Source: Chroococcidiopsis thermalis PCC 7203
GTDB taxonomy: Bacteria > Cyanobacteriota > Cyanobacteriia > Cyanobacteriales > Chroococcidiopsidaceae
Assembly (NCBI RefSeq): GCF_000317125.1
Contig: NC_019695.1
Location: 3,894,336-3,958,335 of the forward strand
Length of the DNA: 64,000 nt
Reading direction: 5' to 3'
The notes beneath the pieces were generated by a model, which was not told the DNA's origin, did not search any database, and was given only the letters and a program-made list of their open reading frames with translations. Within the stretch, counting starts at the first letter, position 1. Each line of letters begins with the position of its first letter. Below, piece by piece: positions 34,527 through 43,599 of this stretch. The position numbers and the translations under genes were made by a program.

Positions 34527-35945
34527 ATGAGTATCAAAGACCAACGCCTACACAATGCTTGGAACAGCATCCAATTAGGGCTGCTACTGTTTCCGTTACT
34601 ACCTTTGGTAGGAGCGATCGCTTTGCTCTGGGCGCAATTTGTTATTTGGCGACGACAGTACCGCACGATTTTCCGCAGGCGGCTCAACTGGGTACTAATA
34701 ATCTTGAGTGGATGGTTGGTGGTAATGAGTCTATTCGCTTATTATCGCCGGGACGCTTGGTTAGGATTATTTAATTTCGTGCCATTTTTTAGCTTATTTG
34801 TAACTTTTAGCGTCTTGTTACAAACACCAGCTCAACTCAGACGATTAGCACAAATCTTAGTATTCACATCCGTACCAATAACGATCGCGGGCTTTGGTCA
34901 ACTATATTGGGGCTGGGCAACTCCGAAAGCGTGGCACGATATTTTAGTGACACTGGGTTGCGCGATCGTCCCTCAAGGTAATCCGCCTGGTCGAATGACT
35001 TCTATTTTTATGTATACCAACGTCCTTGGTGCATATCTCGCGATCGCCTTTATTCTCTCGGTGGGATTGTGGATTGAAAGCTTTTTGGAAAAGTCAAAAG
35101 TTAAAAGTCAAAAGTCAAAACTATTTTATCCCTCACCCCTCACTCCTCGCTCCTCACCCCTTACCACTCAAATCTTACTGGGTGCAATTGTACTGGGTAA
35201 TTTGGCAGCTTTGATTTTGACGAATTCTCGCAATGCTTGGGCGATCGCCGCGATCGCGGCGATCGCTTTTGCGGTGTATCAGGGTTGGCATTGGTTGCTG
35301 GTGGGAGTGAGTGCGATCGCATCGGCTATTTTTGGCGCAGCTTTTTCACCTCCACCCCTGCAACAATGGCTGCGGCTTATCGTTCCCACTTACTTTTGGC
35401 AGAGGTTAACAGACCAACTCTACGTTCGTCCAGAAGCAACGTTGAGAACGACACAGTGGCGGTTTGCCTGGAATTTGACTCTACAACGCCCTTGGACGGG
35501 TTGGGGGTTGCGGAATTTTCAGCCTCTCTACATGGCACAAACCCAAACTTGGATGGGTCATCCACACAATCTGTTTCTGATGCTGACAGCGGAAATCGGT
35601 CTTCCAGCAACCATCGTTTTTTGTGCTTGGATCGGCTGGATTCTGTTTCAATCGATTCAATTCTTAGCTAAGAGATCTCCCAACTCCTGTACGGGTGGGT
35701 TCGATCGAAAAATGATTTTTCCTTTGACAGATATCCCGAATAAACCCGCCCCTACCGACTCCCGATTCCCGCATCACAGCGATCGCCTCATTGTTTTCAC
35801 TTATCTAGTGGCTGTTTGTGCTTGTCTGCTTTTTAACACCACAGATGTCACTATATTTGATGCTCGTCTCAACACTCTATTCTGGATTTTGTTGGCAGCG
35901 ATCGCTGGAGTAACACAGTGCCATCAAGAGCGGATTCTACCTTAA
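34527..35945 (+). CDS. O-antigen ligase/polymerase-like membrane protein with repeat insertions
   Basis: A 472-residue protein with about 11 membrane helices. The family signature is seen in TNSRNAWAIAAIAAIAF and in the periplasmic loop with WRFAWNLTLQRPWTGWGLRNF and GHPHNLFLMLTAEIGLPA (Wzy_C/WaaL/IctB type). Role: polymerising or transferring polysaccharide units; IctB-like proteins once tied to bicarbonate uptake share this fold. Two loops are made of intergenic-type repeats read in frame: about residues 187-213 (EKSKVKSQKSK onward) and about residues 384-418 (SPNSCTGGFDRK onward, from a GTACGGG-type palindrome). Both lie between helices, which may explain why they are tolerated. Confidence 0.8.
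   Translation: MSIKDQRLHNAWNSIQLGLLLFPLLPLVGAIALLWAQFVIWRRQYRTIFRRRLNWVLIILSGWLVVMSLFAYYRRDAWLGLFNFVPFFSLFVTFSVLLQTPAQLRRLAQILVFTSVPITIAGFGQLYWGWATPKAWHDILVTLGCAIVPQGNPPGRMTSIFMYTNVLGAYLAIAFILSVGLWIESFLEKSKVKSQKSKLFYPSPLTPRSSPLTTQILLGAIVLGNLAALILTNSRNAWAIAAIAAIAFAVYQGWHWLLVGVSAIASAIFGAAFSPPPLQQWLRLIVPTYFWQRLTDQLYVRPEATLRTTQWRFAWNLTLQRPWTGWGLRNFQPLYMAQTQTWMGHPHNLFLMLTAEIGLPATIVFCAWIGWILFQSIQFLAKRSPNSCTGGFDRKMIFPLTDIPNKPAPTDSRFPHHSDRLIVFTYLVAVCACLLFNTTDVTIFDARLNTLFWILLAAIAGVTQCHQERILP
35088..35163. repeat. AAAAGTC and CTCACTC repeats inside a gene
   Basis: AAAGTCAAAAGTTAAAAG-type units followed by CCCTCAC/CTCCTCGC-type units, read in frame as a Lys/Ser- then Pro/Ser-rich loop. Confidence 0.8.
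35689..35755. repeat. GTACGGG palindromic element inside a gene
   Basis: Left arm GTACGGGTGGGTT (35689-35701), 40-bp interior, right arm AAACCCGCCCCTAC (35742-35755). The 67-bp size equals that of the copy at 37594 to within a base. Confidence 0.85.
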
Positions 35946-35999
35946 GATTGAAAATATTTACCTTAATTTACACCTTACCGTCTCGAAAATATAAAATTA

Positions 36000-36041
36000 G
36001 TATAATAAAATACAATTCTCGTGCAAGTAGAGCCATAGTAT
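36000..36041 (+). promoter_or_regulatory. NtcA-activated promoter of urtA
   Basis: GTA (36000-36002), 8 bases, TAC (36011-36013), exactly 22 bases, then TAGTAT (36036-36041), matching the class II NtcA promoter layout GTAN8TAC-N22-TAN3T at every defined position. The urtA ATG lies 68 bp past the -10. NtcA control of urea transport is established in Anabaena; here it is predicted from the sequence. Confidence 0.85.
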
Positions 36042-36109
36042 CTATCAATGTCCATCCATGGATATAGCTGCTGTAAAGCATATATCTGCACGAAATAATT
36101 TCTCCACTT

Positions 36110-37438
36110 ATGACAACACAATTTAATCGGCGGAAGTTTTTACTGTATGGTTCCGCTACTTTGGGAACCAGTATTCTATTAAAAGCTTGTGCAAATTCGC
36201 CTACGACTGAATCGAGTCCTAATGGAACTGCATCGCCATCAGCTGCTAATGTCAGCACGGCTGCTGCTAGTGGAGATGGAATCAAGGTGGGTATTTTACA
36301 CTCCCTTAGCGGTACGATGGCGATTAGCGAAAAGAGTGTCGTAGACGCAGAAATGCTGGCAATTGAAGAGATCAATGCTGCTGGTGGCGTGTTAGGAAAG
36401 AAAATTCTCCCAATTACCGAAGATGGTGCTTCCAACTGGGATACTTTTAGAGAAAAAGCTAACAAGTTAATCGACGAAGATAATGTCGTTGCAGTATTTG
36501 GCTGTTGGACTTCTGCTAGCCGCAAGAACGTCCTAGAAGTATTTGAATCTAAAGACCATATGCTCTGGTATCCAGTGCAGTACGAAGGACAAGAGTGTTC
36601 TAAAAATATTTTCTACACTGGTGCAGCCCCTAACCAACAAATCGAACCATCAGTAGATTGGTTGCTGCAAAATAAAGGGAAAGAGTTCTTTTTAGTTGGT
36701 TCCGATTACGTTTTTCCCCGGACTGCTAACACCGTCATCAAAGCGCAATTAGCAGCAAAAGGTGGTAAGGTTGTTGGTGAAGACTATCTCCCACTTGGTA
36801 ACACAGAAGTTACACCAATTATTACCAAAATTCGGCAAGCTTTACCTAATGGTGGCATCATCTATAACACGTTGAATGGAGATAGCAACGTAGCTTTCTT
36901 CAAGCAATTACAAGGCGCTGGAATGAATCCAGATAAGTATCCTTCCATGTCTGTCAGTATTGCGGAAGAGGAAGTCAGAGCAATAGGTCCAGATTATCTG
37001 AAAGGTCACTACGCTGCTTGGAATTATTTCCAAACAGTTGAGTCAGCTGCTAATAAAAAGTTTGTCGAAGCCTTCAAGAAAAAATATGGCGAAGATAGAG
37101 TTACAAATGACCCTATGGAAGCTGCATATATCGCGGTTTACTTGTGGAAACAAGCAGTAGAAAAAGCTGGTACGGCTGACGATTTAGCTAAAGTCAGAAC
37201 TGCTGCTTACGGACAAACTCTCGATGCACCAGAAGGTAAAATTACTCTAAATAAGAATCATCATATCTCTAAAGTTGTCCGAATTGGTGAAGTGAGAGAC
37301 GATGGTTTGTTTGAAATCGTTTACTCTACTGATAAAGCAGTTGCACCGCTTCCCTGGAATCAATTTGTTAAAGAAACTAAGGGATATAGCTGCGATTGGT
37401 CAGATCCTAATAAAGGCGGAAAATACAAGTCAGCTTAA
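36110..37438 (+). CDS. urtA: Urea ABC transporter, substrate-binding protein
   Basis: A 442-residue periplasmic binding protein of the UrtA/FmdD family. The N-terminus has NRRKFLLYG (twin-Arg-like) and a lipobox-like LLKAC (Cys27), so it is probably an exported lipoprotein; a Ser/Ala/Thr-rich linker follows. GIKVGILHSLSGTMAISE, ITEDGASNWDTFREKA, VFGCWTSASRKNVLE and LWYPVQYEGQECSKNIFYTG are diagnostic of UrtA rather than of branched-chain amino-acid binding proteins. First gene of urtABCDE, behind a consensus NtcA promoter, so induced under nitrogen shortage. Confidence 0.97.
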   Translation: MTTQFNRRKFLLYGSATLGTSILLKACANSPTTESSPNGTASPSAANVSTAAASGDGIKVGILHSLSGTMAISEKSVVDAEMLAIEEINAAGGVLGKKILPITEDGASNWDTFREKANKLIDEDNVVAVFGCWTSASRKNVLEVFESKDHMLWYPVQYEGQECSKNIFYTGAAPNQQIEPSVDWLLQNKGKEFFLVGSDYVFPRTANTVIKAQLAAKGGKVVGEDYLPLGNTEVTPIITKIRQALPNGGIIYNTLNGDSNVAFFKQLQGAGMNPDKYPSMSVSIAEEEVRAIGPDYLKGHYAAWNYFQTVESAANKKFVEAFKKKYGEDRVTNDPMEAAYIAVYLWKQAVEKAGTADDLAKVRTAAYGQTLDAPEGKITLNKNHHISKVVRIGEVRDDGLFEIVYSTDKAVAPLPWNQFVKETKGYSCDWSDPNKGGKYKSA

Positions 37439-37439
37439 A

Positions 37440-37689
37440 CAGTTGACAGTTATCAGTTATCAGTTGTCAAATGCAGTATGAATCAGCGGGAGAAATTTTG
37501 TTTTTCATAAACAATTGCGATCGCTATTTCATTGTTTAATAGTAGAGACGTTACATGTAACGTCTCTACACCGATTGCTAATAACTGACTGCTGTACGGG
37601 CGGGTTTTGACTCTCGATCTACTGTTTGAATTGTCAATCTATCTGCTAAACCCGCCCCTACGATAACTGATAACTGAATAGGGGGAAGC
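37440..37689. repeat. Repeat insertions between urtA and urtB
   Basis: CAGTTATCAGTTATCAGTTGTC at about 37447-37468, a perfect 28-bp palindrome (37542-37569) identical in its core to the one at 14573, then a 68-bp GTACGGGCGGGTTT element (37594-37661) and TGATAACTGATAACTG. The urt operon is thus split by about 250 bp of repeat DNA. Confidence 0.85.
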
Positions 37690-38850
37690 GTGTTAATTGG
37701 ATTATTTGACGGTTTATTTAACGGTATTAGTATCGGTTCCGTGCTTTTAATTTCAGCACTAGGGCTAGCGATCGTATTTGGACTTATGGGTGTAATCAAC
37801 TTGGCACATGGCGAGTTGATGATGCTAGGAGCATACACGACTTTTGTAGTCCAAGCAGGCTTTAAAAAATTGGGCGAACCTTGGTTCGATTTTTATATTT
37901 TTTTCGCTCTCATATTTGCTTTTTTAGTCGCTGCTGGGGTGGGAGTCATTTTAGAAAGAGGAGTCATTCGCTATCTTTATGGCAGACCATTAGAAACCTT
38001 ACTAGCAACTTGGGGTGTAAGTTTAATCTTGCAACAGTTCGTTCGTAGCGTGAACTGGGTACTGGCAATTGGAATAGTTGTATTTTGTCTGTTATTTTTT
38101 GGCAGTTTGTGGATCGTCCAGCGTCGTTCGGACTTCGATCGCATTCGTAATTGGTTTGTACTAGTGATGCTGCCTTTATCTTTAGGTATTGCGATCGCAG
38201 TTGGCAATATTTTGAGTCAAACTTACAAACTCGCAGTGAATCAGCCTTGGTTTGGGGCGCAAAACGTGGATGTTTCAGCACCGAGATGGCTGCGTGGCGG
38301 TTTACCTGTAGGTGGGTTTCAATTACCGTATGCCAGATTATTTATCATTGCGCTGACAATTATTTGCGTCATTGGAGTTTATCAATTCTTGCAACGCACT
38401 GCTTGGGGATTACGAATTCGTGCTGTAACGCAAAATCGTAGCATGAGTTCTTGCTTGGGCATTCCGACTCAAAAAGTTGATGCCCTTACATTTGCAATTG
38501 GTTCGGGACTAGCTGGAGTTGCTGGATGTGCGATTAGCTATCTCGGTTCTGTGGGACCAAATACAGGACAGAACTACATTGTCGATACATTTATGGTGGT
38601 GGTTGTCGGTGGTGTTGGTAAATTGGTCGGCACAATTGTAGCCGCATTAGCAATTGGTACGGTAAATTACCTAGTTGGTTCTGGCACTCTAGCAATCCTC
38701 ACAGCACCCATCCCGCCTTTATCTGAGTTCTTTACCTTTTTTGCCACTACGAGTATGGCGAAAGTTATGGTATTTGCTTTAATTATTGCCTTTCTACAAG
38801 TGCGCCCAGGGGGGATTTTCCCACAGAAAGGAAGGACTGTGGATGCTTAG
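37690..38850 (+). CDS. urtB: Urea ABC transporter permease UrtB
   Basis: A 386-residue LivH-type inner-membrane permease. N-terminal helices with LFNGISIGSVLLISALGLAI and GVINLAHGELMMLGAY; the EAA-like region around GIPTQKVDALTFAIGSGLAG; GPNTGQNYIVDTFMVVVVGG toward the C-terminus. A long central insert (about residues 115-210) is usual for UrtB. GTG start with GGGGGAAG just upstream. It pairs with UrtC to form the channel. Confidence 0.95.
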   Translation: MLIGLFDGLFNGISIGSVLLISALGLAIVFGLMGVINLAHGELMMLGAYTTFVVQAGFKKLGEPWFDFYIFFALIFAFLVAAGVGVILERGVIRYLYGRPLETLLATWGVSLILQQFVRSVNWVLAIGIVVFCLLFFGSLWIVQRRSDFDRIRNWFVLVMLPLSLGIAIAVGNILSQTYKLAVNQPWFGAQNVDVSAPRWLRGGLPVGGFQLPYARLFIIALTIICVIGVYQFLQRTAWGLRIRAVTQNRSMSSCLGIPTQKVDALTFAIGSGLAGVAGCAISYLGSVGPNTGQNYIVDTFMVVVVGGVGKLVGTIVAALAIGTVNYLVGSGTLAILTAPIPPLSEFFTFFATTSMAKVMVFALIIAFLQVRPGGIFPQKGRTVDA

Positions 38851-38852
38851 TA

Positions 38853-38890
38853 AAGTCAAAAGTTAAAAGTCAAAAGTCAAAAGCTAGTAA
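38853..38890. repeat. AAAAGTC/AAAAGTT repeats between urtB and urtC
   Basis: AAAGTCAAAAGTTAAAAG-type heptamers, the same family as at 33480, 35088 and 41958. Confidence 0.8.
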
Positions 38891-38942
38891 CTACAAACGA
38901 TCGATGGCTAATGACCAATGACCAATCAAGAAGGAATTAAAA

Positions 38943-40109
38943 ATGACAGCAGACGCAGCAATAGGGAGACGAGGATTAAAGCGAGGTAAGAAGCGATCGC
39001 TCTTAATTGAAGCAGGTATAATAGGCGCGATCGCACTCTTATTAATTTTTATTATTCCAACTTTAATTTCCCCATTTCGCCTCAATTTGTTAGGACGATT
39101 TTTATCCCTGGCAATTGTCGCTTTGGGCATAGATTTGATCTGGGGTTACACCGGGTTACTCAGTTTAGGTCACGGGATCTTCTTTGGTTTGGGTGGATAC
39201 GCGATTGGTATGCACTTGAAACTCCAAGTCCCTCAAGGGGAACTTCCCGATTTTATGGGACTTTACGGCGTGACCGAACTACCTTGGTTTTGGCATCCAT
39301 TTCAAGCTTTTCCCTTTGCTTCGGCTGCTGTGGTGCTGATTCCTGGGATCTTGGCTGCCTTGTTGGGCTATTTGGTCTTTCGCAATCGCATTCGTGGCGT
39401 TTATTTTTCGATCTTGACTCAAGCAGCAACCATCGTTTTTTTCAACTTTTTTAACGGGCAGCAAAAACTATTTAACGGTACGAATGGACTCGTTAACTTC
39501 AAAACTCTTTTGGGTACAGCCGTAGGGTCGCGACCGTCGCAATTTACTTTTTACGTTCTGACGGTGCTGCTACTCATTGCTACCTATGCCTTGTGTCGCT
39601 GGTTAACTAGCGGACGCTTCGGACGGCTGCTGGTAGCGATTCGGGATGATGAGAGTCGAGTGCGGTTTTCCGGTTACGACCCGACAGAATTTAAAGTGCT
39701 AGTTTTTGCAATTTCAGGGGCGATCGCGGGGTTGGCAGGGGCAATGTATACTCTCCAAAGCGGCTCCGTATCTCCAAGAGCGATGGATGTTGCCTTCTCA
39801 ATTGAAATGGTTATTTGGGTAGCAATTGGCGGACGTGGCAGCTTAGTAGGCGCAGTTGTAGGAGCATTGCTCGTCAACTATGCCAGAAGTTTTTTCAGCG
39901 AACAATTTGCCGAGATCTGGCTATTTTTCCAAGGGGCGCTATTTTTAATCGTTGTGACCGTGCTACCCGATGGTATTGTCGGTTGGTTGCGTAGTTCTGA
40001 CTTGTTGCAGCTCGGTCATCGTCGGCAGCTATCAACTTATCCTGAAATTGAAGTCAACCCAGAAGTGCAAAGCGAACGGCAGGAGATAGAGACGAGGAGT
40101 GAGGAGTGA
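38943..40109 (+). CDS. urtC: Urea ABC transporter permease UrtC
   Basis: A 388-residue LivM-type permease: SLAIVALGIDLIWGYTGLLSL, HGIFFGLGGYAIGMHL, RFSGYDPTEFKVLVFAISGA and VEMVIWVAIGGRG-like EMVIWVAIGGRGSLVGAVVGA. ATG after GGAATTAAAA. The last codons (ETRSEE and stop) fall in GAGGAGTGAGGAGTG repeats, so the C-terminus has been altered by repeat expansion. The preceding QSERQEIE tail is also outside the family core. Confidence 0.95.
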   Translation: MTADAAIGRRGLKRGKKRSLLIEAGIIGAIALLLIFIIPTLISPFRLNLLGRFLSLAIVALGIDLIWGYTGLLSLGHGIFFGLGGYAIGMHLKLQVPQGELPDFMGLYGVTELPWFWHPFQAFPFASAAVVLIPGILAALLGYLVFRNRIRGVYFSILTQAATIVFFNFFNGQQKLFNGTNGLVNFKTLLGTAVGSRPSQFTFYVLTVLLLIATYALCRWLTSGRFGRLLVAIRDDESRVRFSGYDPTEFKVLVFAISGAIAGLAGAMYTLQSGSVSPRAMDVAFSIEMVIWVAIGGRGSLVGAVVGALLVNYARSFFSEQFAEIWLFFQGALFLIVVTVLPDGIVGWLRSSDLLQLGHRRQLSTYPEIEVNPEVQSERQEIETRSEE

Positions 40110-40306
40110 GGAGTGAGGGGACAAGGGAGAGGGGGGAGACAAGGGAGAGGGGGGAGACAAGGGAGAGAAGAGAGCTGAGGGAGCTGAGGGAGAAAAAACA
40201 CTACACCCACCACGCACCACGCCTGAGCGCACCACGCACCACCCAATTGCCAACTACCACTGATAACTGATAACTGATAACTGATAACTGATAACTGATA
40301 ACTGAA
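40096..40306. repeat. Repeats between urtC and urtD
   Basis: GAGGAGT units, then GGGGGGAGACAAGGGAGA units (40130-40165), GAGCTGAGG units, CACCACGC units, and a run of six TGATAAC heptamers (40260-40303). Confidence 0.9.
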
Positions 40307-40320
40307 ACAGGGGGTATAAA

Positions 40321-41094
40321 GTGGGCGAAAAAATTTTAGAAATAGAAGATGTTACGGTCAGTTTTGATGGATTTAAGGCACTGAAAAACCTTAATTTTAG
40401 TTTAGACAAAGGTGAATTAAGAGTTATTATTGGTCCTAATGGAGCAGGAAAGACAACATTTTTGGACGTGATTACAGGGAAGACAAAACCAACTCAAGGA
40501 CGGGTATTGTTCAAAGGAAAAAACTTGCGATCGCTCAAAGAACATCAAATTGCCCGCATGGGGATCGGTCGCAAGTTTCAAACGCCTAGAATATATCTCA
40601 ACTTAACTCCACGAGAAAATTTAGAAATCACTTGCAATCAACAAAAAAAGCTGTGGTCAACTTTATTTGGTAAACCTAAGAGTGCGGAACGCCAAACCGT
40701 ATCTGGGTTATTAGAAACAATTGGACTCACTGCAAATGCAGATCTACCTGCGTCAAAACTATCTCACGGAGAAAAACAGCGTCTGGAAATTGGAATGCTT
40801 GTAGCGCAATCGCCAGATTTATTATTAGTTGACGAACCTGTTGCAGGGTTAACCGATGAAGAAACCGAAAATGTCGGGAATTTACTCTTAGCTTTGGCTC
40901 AAAGTCATTCCATTATGGTGATCGAGCATGATATGGAATTCGTGCGTCAGATTGCGCGTAAGGTAACAGTGTTGCATCAAGGTTCGGTACTGTGTGAAGG
41001 TAACATTGACGAAGTACAAAACGATCCTCGCGTGATTGAAGTGTATTTGGGACAGGAAGTAGAACACAAGCAGGGAGCAGGGAGCAGGGAGTAG
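40321..41094 (+). CDS. urtD: Urea ABC transporter ATP-binding protein UrtD
   Basis: A 257-residue LivG-type ATPase: Walker A GPNGAGKTT, signature LSHGEKQRLEIGML, Walker B LLLVDEPVAGL, switch His in MVIEHDMEFVRQ. GTG start preceded by CAGGGGG. The C-terminal KQGAGSRE and stop lie in GGGAGCA repeats. Confidence 0.95.
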   Translation: MGEKILEIEDVTVSFDGFKALKNLNFSLDKGELRVIIGPNGAGKTTFLDVITGKTKPTQGRVLFKGKNLRSLKEHQIARMGIGRKFQTPRIYLNLTPRENLEITCNQQKKLWSTLFGKPKSAERQTVSGLLETIGLTANADLPASKLSHGEKQRLEIGMLVAQSPDLLLVDEPVAGLTDEETENVGNLLLALAQSHSIMVIEHDMEFVRQIARKVTVLHQGSVLCEGNIDEVQNDPRVIEVYLGQEVEHKQGAGSRE

Positions 41095-41184
41095 AGAGTA
41101 GGGAAAAGAGAGCTGCTCTTGAGCTGGGGGAGCAACTACCAACTACCAATTACCAATTACCAATTACCAATTACCAATTACCAA
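41070..41184. repeat. Repeats between urtD and urtE
   Basis: GGGAGCA/GGGAGTA units overlap the urtD 3' end (41070-41105); ACCAATT heptamers run through 41136-41182. Confidence 0.85.
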
Positions 41185-41193
41185 AAATAAAAT

Positions 41194-41955
41194 ATGAATC
41201 CTGCTACAGACGCGATCGCCTCATCATTCAATTCTTCTACTGCCCAAAAACCAGTGTTACAAGTTGCTGGATTGAATGTCTATTATGGTGAAAGCCATAT
41301 TTTACGCAACGTAGATCTTAGCGTTACAGAAGGACAAATGGTTTGTCTGATCGGGCGCAACGGTGTGGGAAAAACGACGCTGCTAAAAACAATTATGGGG
41401 TTAATTAAACCTCGTAGCGGTGCAGTAACTTTTGCCGGACAGCCGATAACTTTGAAGTCTCCAGATAAACGAGCAAAATTAGGAATTGGTTACGTTCCTC
41501 AAGGGCGAGAAATTATTCCTCGCTTAACAGTAGAAGAAAATTTACTACTCGGTTTTGAAGCGCTACCCCAAGGTAGAAAAAACCATCAAAAGGTTCCCGA
41601 TCGCATTTTTTCCTTGTTTCCCGTCTTGAAAACAATGCGATCGCGGATGGGTGGTGACTTAAGCGGCGGACAACAGCAACAACTGGCGATCGCCCGTGCC
41701 TTAATGGGAAATCCCCGCTTACTCGTATTAGACGAGCCGACAGAAGGAATTCAGCCTTCCATTATTTTAGAAATTGAGGCAGCAATTCGCGATATTATCG
41801 CTACAACTGGAATTTCCGTGCTGTTGGTAGAACAACACCTGCATTTCGTCCGCCAAGCCGACCGTTACTATGCGATGCAAAAAGGCGGAATTGTCGCATC
41901 TGGTACTACCAGCGAACTCAGTCAGGATGTCATTCAGCGATTTTTGGCAGTCTAG
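41194..41955 (+). CDS. urtE: Urea ABC transporter ATP-binding protein UrtE
   Basis: A 253-residue LivF-type ATPase: GLNVYYGESHILRNVDL, Walker A GRNGVGKTT, LGIGYVPQGREIIPRLTVEEN, signature LSGGQQQQLAIARAL, Walker B LLVLDEPTEGIQPS, switch His in LLVEQHLHFV. The GYVPQGREIIPRLTVEEN stretch distinguishes UrtE from LivF. Last gene of the cluster; AAAAGTC repeats follow at 41957-41990. Confidence 0.95.
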   Translation: MNPATDAIASSFNSSTAQKPVLQVAGLNVYYGESHILRNVDLSVTEGQMVCLIGRNGVGKTTLLKTIMGLIKPRSGAVTFAGQPITLKSPDKRAKLGIGYVPQGREIIPRLTVEENLLLGFEALPQGRKNHQKVPDRIFSLFPVLKTMRSRMGGDLSGGQQQQLAIARALMGNPRLLVLDEPTEGIQPSIILEIEAAIRDIIATTGISVLLVEQHLHFVRQADRYYAMQKGGIVASGTTSELSQDVIQRFLAV

Positions 41956-41956
41956 A

Positions 41957-42066
41957 TCAAAAGTCAAAAGTCAAAAGTCAAAAGTCAAAAGCTTGCTCTT
42001 GAGCAAAACGAAGAGTCAAAACTGAGAACTAACCATCGATCGCCATAAATGACAATTGACAAATGA
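41957..42066. repeat. AAAAGTC repeats after urtE
   Basis: Five AAAAGTC units at 41958-41990, then CAAATGAC-type units up to 42066, between converging genes. Confidence 0.75.
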
Positions 42067-42073
42067 CTTTCTA

Positions 42074-43501
42074 CTACTTAGCAGGCTTAGGCGTTTTCCA
42101 AGCTGCATACAATTCTAGAGGAATGCTTCTGAGGGTGGGTCGAGCCAGAAATAAGATACTGTAGCTGGCAACCAACAAACTCAAACTGATGTAAAACGGT
42201 AGCCAGGGACCAGCAAGTAGGGGAATTGCCGTGGCGATAATTAAACAAATTGCATCCCCGTAATCCGGTGCGCCACACAATCTGGTGATGGAAAAATGCA
42301 GCGCCAAAAAACTAGGTAAGGCAAATAATTCTGCCACGCCATAACCCCAAGCTCCTAAAACTGGTAGGAGCAGCCAAGCAGCTAGCCAAAACAGACTAAT
42401 ATAGATGGCGTTAAACCGAGCCACATCGCGATTGTGTCCTGCGGCATATAACGCCGAAATATGCATGTTGAATACCGTGTAGAGCAAGGTTGCTAGGGCA
42501 ACGAACGTAAAGACTTGGGTGCTGGGTAGCCAACTCTTGCCAAACATTAAAGGGACGATCCAGTTAGCACAGCAAGAAAAGAGAGCAAACACTGGACCAA
42601 CCAACAGACCTTGATAGATAATCCCACGACTGATGGCGCGGCGCAATGCATCAGTATCGCCGAGTAATTTGGCAAGAGTGCTGATCGAAAGCCGAGCGAT
42701 CACGATCCGCAGCATTCCCAACTGATCGGAAAGACGGATGGCAATACCGACAATTCCAGCCGCTTCTAACCCACCTAGACGGCTCACAACTAGGGGAACG
42801 GTGAGAGTTTTAAAATTCCAAATTAAATTAGAGCCGGAGTAAGCCAGACCGCTACGCAGTGCAGAACTGATGAATTGCGGTTGCCAGCGCCAACGCCACG
42901 CGATCGGATAGCAAACAGAAGCCATCACCGCTAGTAGCGTAAACTGAACGACAAAACCAGCGATTGGTCCCCAATAGCCCCAATTTAGGAGTACGAGCGG
43001 TACGGAGACTGCATAGTTCGATACCTGTGCCAAAGTTTCAACTAAACCAACTTGAGGGAAACGCAGTTCTCGCTCCATCATCGCGATCGAGGCACTAGCT
43101 ACCATTTCCAACCAAATGACGGGAACTAGCCACCGCAGGACTTCGACTAGCACGCTTTGTCCCGTCCACGCACCCACTAGAGGCGTAGCAAACCACAGCA
43201 ACACGCACAGCCCGATCCCTGCCGTATTGTAAAACGCTAAAATCTGCTCTGCGGCATCTTTCGGTAAAGTGGGTTGGCGGATCGAGTAGACATCTAAACC
43301 GCATTTTGCCGTCCAGAAAGTGAAGTAAAGAATAAATGCAGCCGAGACAACTACGCCATAATTTTCTGGTCCTAAGACGCGAGCAATTACCAGCACGCTG
43401 ACTAAGGAAAGCGCTGATGCTGCCAACTGTCTAATAGTTAGATAAATACCTCCTTGGAGGACTTTGTTTTTGAGAGTTTTGAGAGATTGGTTGGTATGCA
43501 T
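42074..43501 (-). CDS. Wzx-like polysaccharide flippase
   Basis: A 475-residue membrane protein with about 12-14 helices, of the MOP/polysaccharide transporter family. The N-terminal LKTLKNKVLQGGIYLTIRQLAAS, then ARVLGPENYGVV, is typical of oligosaccharide flippases (RfbX/Wzx). It would turn lipid-linked repeat units to the periplasmic face. It is last in the minus-strand polysaccharide gene series, 98 bp after the GT2 gene. Confidence 0.85.
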   Translation of the reverse strand: MHTNQSLKTLKNKVLQGGIYLTIRQLAASALSLVSVLVIARVLGPENYGVVVSAAFILYFTFWTAKCGLDVYSIRQPTLPKDAAEQILAFYNTAGIGLCVLLWFATPLVGAWTGQSVLVEVLRWLVPVIWLEMVASASIAMMERELRFPQVGLVETLAQVSNYAVSVPLVLLNWGYWGPIAGFVVQFTLLAVMASVCYPIAWRWRWQPQFISSALRSGLAYSGSNLIWNFKTLTVPLVVSRLGGLEAAGIVGIAIRLSDQLGMLRIVIARLSISTLAKLLGDTDALRRAISRGIIYQGLLVGPVFALFSCCANWIVPLMFGKSWLPSTQVFTFVALATLLYTVFNMHISALYAAGHNRDVARFNAIYISLFWLAAWLLLPVLGAWGYGVAELFALPSFLALHFSITRLCGAPDYGDAICLIIATAIPLLAGPWLPFYISLSLLVASYSILFLARPTLRSIPLELYAAWKTPKPAK

Positions 43502-43599
43502 TAATTCTTGGTTTTAGACGGTAGTTCGTCGCCGTCCGGTCGCACTAAGCTAGACGATTGAGGACTCGAACTACTTGAAGCATAAGTTACAAGCAACAC

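Noticed and set aside
36027-36040. Second NtcA-like half site (GTAN8GTA)
   Set aside because: The right half is GTA, not TAC, and it overlaps the -10 of the better promoter.
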